A DNA stretch of 64,000 bases. Origin: JBBRDU01 sp038230335 (GTDB taxonomy: Bacteria; Verrucomicrobiota; Verrucomicrobiia; Chthoniobacterales; UBA10450). Positions 35,528 to 42,643 of this stretch are shown one piece after another. The translations under genes and the position numbers were made by a program. The stretch is from assembly GCA_038230335.1 (NCBI GenBank), contig JBBRNL010000002.1, positions 310,001 through 374,000 on the forward strand. Direction: 5' to 3'. The notes under the pieces are model-generated. The model had not been told where the DNA came from and did no database searches. It saw nothing but the letters and a program-made list of their open reading frames with translations. Numbering within the stretch: position 1 is the first letter of the stretch; each line of letters opens with the position of its first letter.

Positions 35528-36382
35528 TTAGGCTACCGTCCCGTCTCCGTCGAAGTCGAAGAATTCGGACACAATTTCGTAAATATACAACGGTTGGCGA
35601 AGAACGCCTATTCCGCGGTCGAGCATCAAATCGGCAACTGCCTCGCCGTCCAGCAGTAGGATCGTTATAGCGCCCTTCTTATATGAAGCGTCTATGGCGC
35701 CCTTTGAATATCGGCTGGTGGTAATGAATACTCCGTGGTCGTAGTCGCCTTGGATGGCGCCGCGGAGTTGGTCGATCTCGGTCCGCTGAACTGATGTGTC
35801 CGTGTACTTTTTGGCCTGGAACGCGGACTTGATGCTGACGGCGCCTTGTCGAAAATCACCATAGCCGTCGATTCCGCCGTCTCGGGTGCGACGAGTTACT
35901 GCCACATTGCTATAGCCGAGTTGCTGTAAGAGCTCCATGCAGAAGTGCTCGAAACCAGTCGGTGTAAGCTGCTTCAGCTCGGCAATGAGCCGTGCCTTGG
36001 TTTCATCCCTACTTTGATTCGCTAGGTCGCGGAGTGTTACATGGCGCAATGTCGCCGGGCTGGTGCCCGAATCGGCGCTAACGGAGTCACCGGATGTCGA
36101 CGAGAGTCGAGCGGCGCCTTTGGTCGTAAGTGCCCATATCCCATGAGTGGAACCGTCGATCTCTCCAATGACGACTAGATGTTGCCGCACCCATTGAACT
36201 AGATTCCACCACTTCCGCGTTGACGGTGAGCTTTCTAAACGCTGCTCCTGTTCTTCCGGGCTTAGTTCGGGGAAGTATGCAGCTACCTTTGGGTAAATTT
36301 CCTTCGGTTTGGCCGACCCTCCGCTATCTAACAATGTCCGCAGCAGCGGAATCTCGACTTCACTTTGTCTTGGGAAGGCCAT
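35528..36382 (-). CDS. Mrr-like restriction endonuclease
   Basis: A 284-residue protein with an N-terminal winged-helix Mrr_N domain (about 1-95, IPLLRTLLDSGGSAKPKEIY) and a C-terminal Mrr catalytic domain (about 140-284). LTPTGFEHFCMELLQQLGY opens the nuclease; DGGIDGYG (Asp168-Asp172) and FQAKKY (Gln189-x-Lys191) give the PD-(D/E)xK signature with the Mrr-type QxK. Such enzymes cut DNA carrying methylated bases or act in other restriction contexts. It lies on the opposite strand to the replication genes, next to a membrane coiled-coil protein on the same strand. No methyltransferase is present in the element, fitting a type IV (modification-dependent) mode. Confidence 0.85.
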   Translation of the reverse strand: MAFPRQSEVEIPLLRTLLDSGGSAKPKEIYPKVAAYFPELSPEEQEQRLESSPSTRKWWNLVQWVRQHLVVIGEIDGSTHGIWALTTKGAARLSSTSGDSVSADSGTSPATLRHVTLRDLANQSRDETKARLIAELKQLTPTGFEHFCMELLQQLGYSNVAVTRRTRDGGIDGYGDFRQGAVSIKSAFQAKKYTDTSVQRTEIDQLRGAIQGDYDHGVFITTSRYSKGAIDASYKKGAITILLLDGEAVADLMLDRGIGVLRQPLYIYEIVSEFFDFDGDGTVA

Positions 36383-36424
36383 GAATCCGTGGGGACCAAA
36401 CTCGCGAAATACCGAACGGAGGAT

Positions 36425-37567
36425 CTATCCCAAAGGCTTTAATGCCTTGGCAGCCTCAGCGGCCGGCTTGAGGGCTTCGGCCGCCGCGAGGATAGATCGG
36501 TTCAACTCCTTAATGGGGGAGACAATCAACTGATGCTTATCGTATATTCGGCCTGGCGGCGTAGCGATCGTTGTAAGCGTGTTATCGCACAGCTTAGCGA
36601 GCGGAGAGTCTGGCTTCGCGTCGGCACTGAGGTCTGCCATCTGTCTGCGGAACCCTTCAAAACATGATGCGATAGCCGATTTAAATCCATAGTCCTCCTC
36701 CAGTCGCTTTGCGAGCGCGGACTCGTGGCTTGCGTGCAGCGCTAACCAAATCAGCGCACCCACGACCGGTAGCCGCGCTAACCACAAGCGCAGTAGCTCG
36801 TCGTAGGTCGGAATATTCTGGAGATGATAAACGTGCCACATTCCAGAAACAGCAATCAGGACAACTGCCATGAGAGATAGGATGAAAACCCATTGCCATC
36901 TGTTGTGGGGGTTTAGAAATGTTTTTCGTCGCTCGTCTAACGAGTGGGCAAGGCCCGCGCTGGTGGCTCCCGGAAGAAGCCCTTCGATAGTCTTCAAGTT
37001 TTTTGCGCATTCCGTATCGACCTCCGCAAGTCGTTTCTCATAGTCCGCGACTCGCGTTTCAATTGTAGAAGACTTATCGGCCAGACCCTTCGTCGTGGCC
37101 GTCGCCTCGTCCGCAGTCGCCCGCGCGTCTGCGATAGCAGTCGCCTCTATCTCGGCAGCCCCTTTGGTAGTTCGGATTTCAGTTAGCAAAGTTGTCGCAA
37201 GGTCGGTCGCCGATTGAGCGCGGGACTTCAGGCCCTCCGTTTCTGTCACCTGTTGCGTCGCTTCCGTAAGCTTGCGGTCAAGTTCTGCCCGAACCTTGTC
37301 CGCGTGAGCTTGAGCAGCTTCAATGTGATCCGACTTGGTAGCGATCACGGCTTGGATGTCAGTTATCTGCGTCTTCGCGGCAATACCTTGCGTTGCCGCA
37401 TTTGTGATTTCAGCAAGTTTCGTTTGAGCCTCGGCAAGGGCAGCGGCGAGCTGTGCTTGACCTTCGGTAGTACTTGCTAAGGCGGCCTTTGCGGCTTCTA
37501 CGTGCTGATTGAGTGTTACTAGCGCGTCACTCGCTTCCTTCATGGCATCTGCTGGATCTTTCGGCAT
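36425..37567 (-). CDS. Coiled-coil membrane protein of unknown function
   Basis: A 380-residue protein. Residues 1 to about 215 are an Ala/Thr/Glu-rich coiled coil with heptad-like spacing. Two helices follow (about 223-247 WQWVFILSLMAVVLIAVSGM and 264-281 LPVVGALIWLALHA), then a cytoplasmic tail with LAKRLEEDYGFKSAIASCFEGF. This tail pattern is seen in uncharacterised bacterial membrane proteins; the family is not certain. It is immediately upstream of the Mrr-like nuclease on the same strand (42 bp), so the two may act together. The protein could be a sensor or membrane effector of a defence module, but no direct evidence exists. Confidence 0.6.
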   Translation of the reverse strand: MPKDPADAMKEASDALVTLNQHVEAAKAALASTTEGQAQLAAALAEAQTKLAEITNAATQGIAAKTQITDIQAVIATKSDHIEAAQAHADKVRAELDRKLTEATQQVTETEGLKSRAQSATDLATTLLTEIRTTKGAAEIEATAIADARATADEATATTKGLADKSSTIETRVADYEKRLAEVDTECAKNLKTIEGLLPGATSAGLAHSLDERRKTFLNPHNRWQWVFILSLMAVVLIAVSGMWHVYHLQNIPTYDELLRLWLARLPVVGALIWLALHASHESALAKRLEEDYGFKSAIASCFEGFRRQMADLSADAKPDSPLAKLCDNTLTTIATPPGRIYDKHQLIVSPIKELNRSILAAAEALKPAAEAAKALKPLG

Positions 37568-37774
37568 CGGAAAAAAAGTTTGGAAAAGCCTCGAGACTTT
37601 TGTTCGAAATGGCCTCGGTCGTCGAGGACAAAGCGTTAGGCCAGACCGGGCACCAATCTGGGTCGGCGTGAGTCCAAAGCCGGAGTTTCCTTATTCTGAA
37701 AATTGGCCTCCCTCTGCCTATCGGGTGAAACTAATGGTTGACGAAACAGCAACTAGCATGGTTTAGTTGTCGAA
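37568..37774. other. Divergent intergenic region with regulatory repeats
   Basis: About 200 bases separate the coiled-coil gene (minus) from the HTH-like gene (plus). It holds one CGTTAGGC copy (37634) and the first of two related 18-bp repeats (37737-37754). No gene is seen. Promoters for both directions are expected here. Confidence 0.45.
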
Positions 37775-37783
37775 ATGGCAACT
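37737..37783 (+). promoter_or_regulatory. Two 18-bp direct repeats, candidate operators at start of 37775 gene
   Basis: GTTGACGAAACAGCAACT (37737-37754) and GTTGTCGAAATGGCAACT (37766-37783) match at 15 of 18 positions with a 29-bp period. Each is a dyad with GTTG/CAAC ends, and the second covers the ATG at 37775. This is a likely binding site for a repressor or the encoded HTH protein, controlling the HTH-xis-int operon. Confidence 0.5.
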
Positions 37784-38314
37784 CAATTCGCGTTCGCACC
37801 AATCTCTGGGGAGTTCGAAACCTTGATTGGTGTGCCTGATGAAGGCACTCGGATATTCCGGGCGCAGGGTGATCGGCCAGCGATGCGCAAATGGTTTAAT
37901 GCCCTTTGCGAGCACATCGGCCCAGCAATGTCTCCGGGTGGCGCTGCAATGCTGGCGGGTGTCAGTCGAGCGGGAGTCTACAAACGGATGAAGGCGGGTG
38001 GCCTAACAGCGTTCTGTTTTCACATTACCGGCGATAAGAAGACTTGGTTAGGGCGAGACAGGAAGTTAAAACAGTATGCCCTCGTTTACATCCCGGTCTC
38101 GGAATGCAAAGCGTGGGGAGCGGAACTGGACGAACGGGCGGCGAGGCTGAAGGCGAATACCGGAAGCGCTGACGATGAAACGGCCCTACTCGATGCCGAT
38201 CCTGGAGAGAAGAACCCGAGCCATTTGTTCTTGCATCACGACCCCAAAGACAAGGGACGTCGTGATGTGAAGTACGTCGACACAGCGCCGGGACCCGCCG
38301 ACGAAGACGACTAG
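37775..38314 (+). CDS. HTH-like DNA-binding protein of the element
   Basis: A 179-residue protein without a known family. MSPGGAAMLAGVSRAGVYKRM (about 50-70) resembles a helix-turn-helix of the excisionase/MerR kind, with the turn at GVSR. The C-terminal 40 residues are acidic and polar. It begins the plus-strand operon with a 1-bp gap to the 38316 gene and thence to the integrase. The start codon is within a repeated dyad that may be its own operator. It could be a repressor or a recombination directionality factor; the sequence does not decide. Confidence 0.6.
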   Translation: MATQFAFAPISGEFETLIGVPDEGTRIFRAQGDRPAMRKWFNALCEHIGPAMSPGGAAMLAGVSRAGVYKRMKAGGLTAFCFHITGDKKTWLGRDRKLKQYALVYIPVSECKAWGAELDERAARLKANTGSADDETALLDADPGEKNPSHLFLHHDPKDKGRRDVKYVDTAPGPADEDD

Positions 38315-38315
38315 A

Positions 38316-38522
38316 ATGGAGAACGAGCGCTTAATTTCCTTCCGAGATGCGGGAAGCATTTTCTTGGGCGGAATTTCGGTCAAGACCGTCCGGAGAAGGA
38401 TCGCGTCGGGCGAACTCCCGCGTCCGGTTTATCTGGGACGGATACCCATGCTCTGTCTCTCCGAATTGGCGGCAGCGATAGAAAAATTCAAAGCACAAAG
38501 GAAACAAGGAGATAACGCATGA
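38316..38522 (+). CDS. Excisionase/AlpA-like small HTH protein
   Basis: A 68-residue protein with LISFRDAGSIFLGGISVKTVRRRIASGELPRPVYLG, the MerR-like winged-helix pattern of AlpA/Xis proteins. It lies 1 bp after the preceding stop and overlaps the integrase gene by ATGA, the common xis-int arrangement. It probably controls direction of recombination or integrase expression. Length is normal for the family. Confidence 0.78.
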   Translation: MENERLISFRDAGSIFLGGISVKTVRRRIASGELPRPVYLGRIPMLCLSELAAAIEKFKAQRKQGDNA

Positions 38523-39829
38523 TTGCAACCGTTTATAAACCCAGCAGGCGAAAGGATGGTCAGCGCGTATTGGGTCGAATGTATCGCGGCAAGTATCGGC
38601 TCGATCCGCGGGACGAAATCAAGGATGTGTCGCTGCACTGTGATGAGAAGCAAGTTGCGCAACAATGCCTAACGAAAATCATCCGGGAAGCGCAACAGGA
38701 GCGGGAGGGCTTGATTGCACCGAAAGAGCACCGAGAAGCAGCGGCAAGGAACTTAAAAGAGCATGTAAGAGATTTCATCGCCGATCGTCGGGCGGTGGGT
38801 CTCGATGAGAAATATGTGCGCGAACTGATGACCAAACTGGTGACCCTGATCGAGGCTGGCCACTGGGAAACAGTCAAAGACGTGACTGCGGAGTCGTTTT
38901 GTTCTTGGCGAGCGAAGCAGACGAAAGCGCCTAAGACGCTAAACGAGTATTTGATCGCCCTATCGGGTTTTATGAAATGGTTGGAACCGCGTATAGGAGC
39001 AAACCCACTGCGGTTCGTAGAAAAGGTGCAAACGAGTGGAGCGCCCTATCGGGCTCGGCGTGCGTTCACGGAGGACGAACTGCAGTGCTTAATTATGGCT
39101 GCCGGCTTGCGTGGTGTCGTCTACCTCGTCGCCGCCAGAACGGGTATTCGACGCGGAGAGCTTGAACAGACCGAGTGGCGTGATGTTCACCTAGACACGA
39201 CGCAACCGTTCCTGATGGTGCGAGCTTCTGTATCCAAGAATGGCCGTCAAGCGATGCAGCCGCTGCCGCCGGACGCGGTCGAAGCATTGGAGTATCTGCG
39301 TGCCCACGACGGTGGCGCTTACGAGCGAGTATTTGCTGGGCTCATTCCGCGAATCGAGCGGTTCAAGGAAGACCTGGCGAGCGCGGGCATACCTTACAGC
39401 GACAGTCGAGGCGAGTTCGCTGATTTTCACGCCTTGCGAAAGACCTTCGGAACCTCGTTAACGCTGGCCGGCGTGGGGGCGAGGACGGTCATGGAGCTGA
39501 TGCGGCACAGCGATATGCGGCTGACAGCGAAGACCTACACGGATGCGAACATGTTGCCGATCTCGGATGCAATGGCTTCGCTGGCGAAGTACGCGCAAGG
39601 GAAGCAAGACTCACAAATAGACTCACAAAGATTAGTCCTAGAGGGTCCCGGCGTGTCCGCGCCTGTCCCGTTGAACGCAGGTGAGCGGAACTTGCTAAGC
39701 GCTGGGGATCAGACGTTTAGTCCCTCCGAGTCCGCGTCTGTCCTCGTTAGGCCAGAAAATGAAAATGGTGCGCGGTGCAGGGTTCGAACCTGCGACTTCT
39801 TGCGTGTGAAGCAAGCGCTCTACCACTGA
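38519..39829 (+). CDS. Tyrosine recombinase (integrase) whose C-terminus is encoded by the att core and tRNA
   Basis: A 436-residue site-specific recombinase. Residues 75-165 form a SAM-like core-binding domain. The catalytic set is Arg211 (AARTGIRRGEL), Lys240 (VSKNGRQ), His304 and Arg307 (FHALRKTF), His330 (MRHSDM) and Tyr340 (TAKTYTD). It integrates the element into tRNA-Val. Residues 416-425 (NGARCRVRTC) are exactly the 30-bp att core and 426-436 come from the rest of the tRNA antisense strand. Excision would replace the end with the attL-side frame (33130-33288), yielding 477 residues with a tail containing LVEVIESWGRLPEAFRAA. The gene is coupled to xis by ATGA and converges on the tRNA. 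Confidence 0.9.
   Translation: MIATVYKPSRRKDGQRVLGRMYRGKYRLDPRDEIKDVSLHCDEKQVAQQCLTKIIREAQQEREGLIAPKEHREAAARNLKEHVRDFIADRRAVGLDEKYVRELMTKLVTLIEAGHWETVKDVTAESFCSWRAKQTKAPKTLNEYLIALSGFMKWLEPRIGANPLRFVEKVQTSGAPYRARRAFTEDELQCLIMAAGLRGVVYLVAARTGIRRGELEQTEWRDVHLDTTQPFLMVRASVSKNGRQAMQPLPPDAVEALEYLRAHDGGAYERVFAGLIPRIERFKEDLASAGIPYSDSRGEFADFHALRKTFGTSLTLAGVGARTVMELMRHSDMRLTAKTYTDANMLPISDAMASLAKYAQGKQDSQIDSQRLVLEGPGVSAPVPLNAGERNLLSAGDQTFSPSESASVLVRPENENGARCRVRTCDFLRVKQALYH
39608..39629 (+). repeat. Right copy of 22-bp end repeat (possible integrase arm-type site)
   Basis: Identical to 33166-33187: two ACTCACAAA units with a 12-bp period, here inside the integrase gene (coding DSQIDSQ, residues 364-370) and 134 bp before attR. 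Confidence 0.55.
39764..39793. other. attR: 30-bp direct repeat within intact tRNA-Val
   Basis: Identical to 33100-33129. It covers the 3' part of the tRNA-Val gene including CCA, so integration here leaves the tRNA unbroken. The crossover point must lie within these 30 bases. Confidence 0.88.
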
Positions 39830-39840
39830 GCTAACCGCGC
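39766..39840 (-). tRNA. tRNA-Val (anticodon CAC)
   Basis: Reading the minus strand: acceptor GCGCGGT/ACCGCGC, D-stem GCTC/GAGC with AGTGGTA loop, anticodon stem CTTGC/GCAAG with loop TTCACAC (anticodon CAC, Val), T-stem GCAGG/CCTGC with loop TTCGAAC, discriminator A, and an encoded CCA. Total 75 nt. It hosts the integrated element at its 3' end. The integrase gene overlaps it on the opposite strand. Confidence 0.96.
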
Positions 39841-39858
39841 AAATTGGCTGTTTGGGAC

Positions 39859-39875
39859 GGCGGTCATAGACCGTC
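39859..39875. repeat. Palindromic repeat, variant of 42607-42623
   Basis: GGCGGTCATAGACCGTC forms a 7-bp stem (one G-T) with an ATA loop, and flanking bases continue the similarity to the copy at 42607. It lies just beyond the tRNA in the gap before the response regulator gene. Confidence 0.45.
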
Positions 39876-39933
39876 GCCACAGGGGGCGGCGGACAAAATA
39901 GAGCGGGCCGCGTTTCTTTCCAGAAAATTGTCA

Positions 39934-39966
39934 GGGCAAGGGCGGCAGCACGCAGAGCGCTTGCCC
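39934..39966 (-). terminator. Hairpin downstream of the PilT/response-regulator operon, possible terminator
   Basis: GGGCAAG (39934-39940) pairs with CTTGCCC (39960-39966). On the minus strand it follows the response regulator stop by about 25 bp and is itself followed by TGACAATTTTC, a short T-run. It could end the operon, though the loop is long. It may also be part of a dispersed repeat. Confidence 0.4.
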
Positions 39967-39991
39967 TACCGCGGGCACGGCCTCCCTGCTA

Positions 39992-40738
39992 TTACGCCGC
40001 GGCGGCGGCGAAGGGCGCGAGGGCTTCGTCGACCAGGCAAAGCAAACGTTTGATGTCGAAAGGCTTCGTCAGGTAATTGCGCGCCCCGCCCAGCAGCATC
40101 CGCTCAATCTGACTTGGACTGATGTCAGCACTGAGGACGATGACAGGAATCTGATCGGTCAGCGGGTTGCTTCTCAATCGCGCGAGGATCTCCCGGCCAT
40201 GGCTGTCGGGCAGGTTTAGGTCCAACAGAATCAAGGCGGGCGTATGCTGAATCGCGAAACTGATTCCTTCGGCCCCATTGCAGGCCCAAAGCAGATTGAT
40301 ATTGGCGCGATCTTCCAAAATCCGTTCGATCAACCGGAAATTCGTTTCGTTGTCTTCAATGTGGAGGATCGTCCGAGTTGCGGGCAGATCCTCGTCGATC
40401 TGGGCAGGTGGCTCGGTCACCTCTTCGTCGACTGAATCGTCATGCGCCGTCGATTCTTCCAGCGCGGTGACAAGACTCATCAACTGATGACCGGCCTTGG
40501 CCAGCTGGTTCAGCTCAGTCGGATTTCCTTTATGCGTGACGCTGAGGAGATCGGTGAAACCAAGCACGGAGGTGAGAGGCACGCGCACTTCGCGGGCAAA
40601 TTCCTGCAATTTTCGATGGGCCTCGTGGCGAGCCTGCGCGGCCCCGGCCTTGGCGGTACGCAATTGGTCGCGCAGTTGCTCGATCTCGGCGGTGGCCTGT
40701 TGCAGCTCGCGTTGCAATGGATGGGTATTGTCGGACAT
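39992..40738 (-). CDS. Response regulator with degenerate HisKA-like N-terminal region
   Basis: A 248-residue protein. Residues 6-46 are a coiled coil. Residues 46-65 (EFAREVRVPLTSVLGFTDLL) look like a HisKA H-box with Arg49 where the phospho-His would be, and no HATPase domain follows. A REC domain fills about 121-240, with acidic pair Glu128-Asp129, phosphoacceptor Asp173 (LILLDLNLPD) and Lys225 (LTKPF). It may be a receiver that dimerises through a dead kinase helix hairpin. It is the last gene after the PilT-like gene (12 bp), so it likely controls twitching or surface motility. ATG 40738 is chosen over TTG 40753. Confidence 0.8.
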   Translation of the reverse strand: MSDNTHPLQRELQQATAEIEQLRDQLRTAKAGAAQARHEAHRKLQEFAREVRVPLTSVLGFTDLLSVTHKGNPTELNQLAKAGHQLMSLVTALEESTAHDDSVDEEVTEPPAQIDEDLPATRTILHIEDNETNFRLIERILEDRANINLLWACNGAEGISFAIQHTPALILLDLNLPDSHGREILARLRSNPLTDQIPVIVLSADISPSQIERMLLGGARNYLTKPFDIKRLLCLVDEALAPFAAAAA

Positions 40739-40749
40739 AACGGCTTCGT

Positions 40750-41901
40750 TCAAACGGCCATTTGCAACCCGGAAGACTCTTCCGAGAATTCGTACTTCAA
40801 TTTCTTCGACATCTCGATGTCGCGGCGCATTTTCGTCTTGTGTGTTGAGTAAATAATCGCCGTTTCTTCCGCGACTTCGCCCGCTTCATACGCTTTCAAG
40901 AGCGATTGATCGAAGCTATGCCAACCGTGGATGTCGCCCGCCTCGATAATTTCGAGGAACGTCCGGTTTTCGCTCTCTCCGAAGATAATACTTTCGCGCG
41001 TGCGCAGGCTGCTCCCCATAATTTCGGTCACAAGCTGACGGCCGCCGTCGATCTTGTTAACGAGACGTTGACTAACGACATACCGCAATGTTTCGGCGAG
41101 ACGTTCGCGCACCTGTTTTTCCTCTTCCTTATTGAACATACCGAGGATGCGATTGATCGTCTGGCCCGCATTAATTGTGTGCAGAGTGGTAAAGACAAGG
41201 TGTCCGGTCTCGGAAGCGGTCAGCGCAATTTCCATCGATTCACGATCGCGGATTTCGCCGAGCAGAATGATTTTGGGAGCCTGGCGTAGAGCCGCCCGCA
41301 GCCCGGTGGCAAAGTTTGGGAAATCCTTTCCCAGCTCACGCTGGCTGAAAGTCGCCCTGGCGTGGGGGTGAAGGAACTCAATCGGATCCTCCAGCGTGAC
41401 CACATGAACCTCCTGTGTCTGGTTCAGCTCGTTCAACATGGCAGCGAGAGTCGTCGTCTTGCCCGTGCCGGTTCCGCCCGTGACAAACACGATCCCGTTT
41501 TTTTCCTTGATCATTTCAGCGAAAATGGGCGGCAATCCCAAATCGGCTAGGCCAGGTATGGTCGATTGCAGGCGACGCATGACGATGGCGCGCTGCCCGT
41601 TCTGCTTGTAGATGTTTACGCGAAAGCGCGCCTGATCGCCGAGGGCGTAGCTTAAGTCGCACGATCCGTTTTGATTAAAGTCGCTGCGGAGCCGTGGATT
41701 TTCCTGCATAAGAACGTCGGACATGGTTTCGACATGAGCCGCCTGCAGGACCGGATCGGGCCCGTCCATCTCCAAGGGTTGCAGCTTTCCGTCCTTTTCG
41801 ATCTGGGGCGGCTTACCGGTCACGAAGACGAGGTCAGAGACGCTTTTCTCGGCGCCATCCAGCATGGCGGAGAGAATGGCGTCCAGGTCTTCTCTTTTCA
41901 T
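40750..41901 (-). CDS. Type IV pilus retraction ATPase (PilT/PilU-like)
   Basis: A 383-residue hexameric GspE/PilT-type ATPase. N-terminal part has SDLVFVTGKPPQI; Walker A is GGTGTGKT (142-149); Asp and His boxes follow in VVTLEDPIEF, RATFSQRELG and GEIRDRESMEIALTASETGHLVFTTLHT. It powers pilus retraction at the inner membrane. The C-terminus KTKMRRDIEMSKKL... is longer than in E. coli PilT and closer to PilU. ATG 41901 begins the conserved domain; an extension to 42342 runs through the OsmC gene on the other strand and is rejected. No other pil genes are in the window. Confidence 0.9.
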   Translation of the reverse strand: MKREDLDAILSAMLDGAEKSVSDLVFVTGKPPQIEKDGKLQPLEMDGPDPVLQAAHVETMSDVLMQENPRLRSDFNQNGSCDLSYALGDQARFRVNIYKQNGQRAIVMRRLQSTIPGLADLGLPPIFAEMIKEKNGIVFVTGGTGTGKTTTLAAMLNELNQTQEVHVVTLEDPIEFLHPHARATFSQRELGKDFPNFATGLRAALRQAPKIILLGEIRDRESMEIALTASETGHLVFTTLHTINAGQTINRILGMFNKEEEKQVRERLAETLRYVVSQRLVNKIDGGRQLVTEIMGSSLRTRESIIFGESENRTFLEIIEAGDIHGWHSFDQSLLKAYEAGEVAEETAIIYSTHKTKMRRDIEMSKKLKYEFSEESSGLQMAV

Positions 41902-42072
41902 GATGCTGTCGTGGGAATGCGGATTAGGCCGGTCTTTGGCCGGCGCGAACGGTTGATCGCTTTCCTTATGCAGGAAACGTTCCAGCTTGGCGGATAAGTG
42001 GCACCGGGGAGGCGGTTCGTTCGAGCCGAGGGCGTAGCTTGCGAATCTCGCCGGCCATCCTATAGGAGAGGC

Positions 42073-42522
42073 ATGTCCGAACATAAAGTTACGCTTACCT
42101 GGAACCGCGGCGAGACGCCGTTCGATTATCAAAAATATCCGCGCAATCACACGTGGAAGTTTGATGGCGGCCACGAAATGGAGGCCTCGGCCGCGCCCGT
42201 TTATCTGGGGGATCCCAAGAACGTTGATCCGGAGGAAGCTTTTGTCGCTTCGCTTTCGAGCTGCCACATGCTGACTTTTCTGGCCATCGCCTGTAAGCAA
42301 AAATTTGTGGTCGACGAGTACGTGGACGATGCCGTTGGACACATGGAAAAGAACGCGGAGGGAAAAATGGCGATTACTCGGGTCGGCCTGAAGCCGACGA
42401 TCAAGTGGTCGGGGGAAAAGCAGCCGAGCGCGGAAGAGCTAGAGAAGATCCATCACGCGGCGCACGATAATTGTTTTATCGCGAACTCGGTGAAGACCGA
42501 AGTGACGGTGGAAAAGGGATAG
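42073..42522 (+). CDS. OsmC/Ohr family protein
   Basis: A 149-residue protein with the OsmC fold: GDPKNVDPEEAFVASLSSCHMLTFLAIA (about 49-76), with Cys68 in SSCHM as one redox cysteine, and DNCFIANSV near 132-140 with the second Cys. Such proteins reduce organic hydroperoxides using low-molecular-weight or lipoyl thiols. ATG 42073 is preceded by TAGGAGAG. It is divergent from the PilT-like gene. Confidence 0.9.
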   Translation: MSEHKVTLTWNRGETPFDYQKYPRNHTWKFDGGHEMEASAAPVYLGDPKNVDPEEAFVASLSSCHMLTFLAIACKQKFVVDEYVDDAVGHMEKNAEGKMAITRVGLKPTIKWSGEKQPSAEELEKIHHAAHDNCFIANSVKTEVTVEKG

Positions 42523-42606
42523 CCGCTGGCGTTGACTGCGGAAGGCGGATCGACCAACGCTGAACGCCGAACGGTGAACGCGTTGTGCAATGGCGTTGCG
42601 GGGATG

Positions 42607-42623
42607 GGCGGTCATAGACCGCC
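42607..42623. repeat. Perfect palindromic repeat (7-bp stem, ATA loop)
   Basis: GGCGGTCATAGACCGCC lies between the convergent OsmC and GH31 genes. It is related to the copy at 39859-39875, including flanking GCCRC-type sequence. Probable REP-like element; it may also act as a bidirectional transcription barrier. Confidence 0.5.
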
Positions 42624-42643
42624 GCTACAGAAGGGGCTCGATC

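Larger units (their letters stand above)
33100..39793. mobile_element. Integrated element (~6.66 kb) in tRNA-Val, with tyrosine recombinase and HUH Rep
   Basis: The element is flanked by a perfect 30-bp direct repeat (33100-33129 and 39764-39793) that matches the 3' end of the tRNA-Val gene at the right end. Inside are genes for an integrase, an excisionase-like HTH protein, another HTH-like protein, a HUH Rep, small proteins and a cargo block with an Mrr-like nuclease. The tRNA is kept intact at the right. The circular form would be 6664 bp. No capsid, relaxase/T4SS or transposase genes are seen, so it is best described as an integrative rolling-circle plasmid-like element or satellite. Gene style differs from flanking chromosome (smaller, uncharacterised genes). 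Confidence 0.85.

Noticed and set aside
39764..39829. Integrase read-through into the tRNA as a sign of truncation
   Set aside because: All catalytic residues through Tyr340 are present well upstream, so the protein is probably functional in either form.
41902..42342. N-terminal extension of the PilT-like ATPase
   Set aside because: It is antisense to the OsmC gene and has no homology to PilT; normal PilT length results from ATG 41901.
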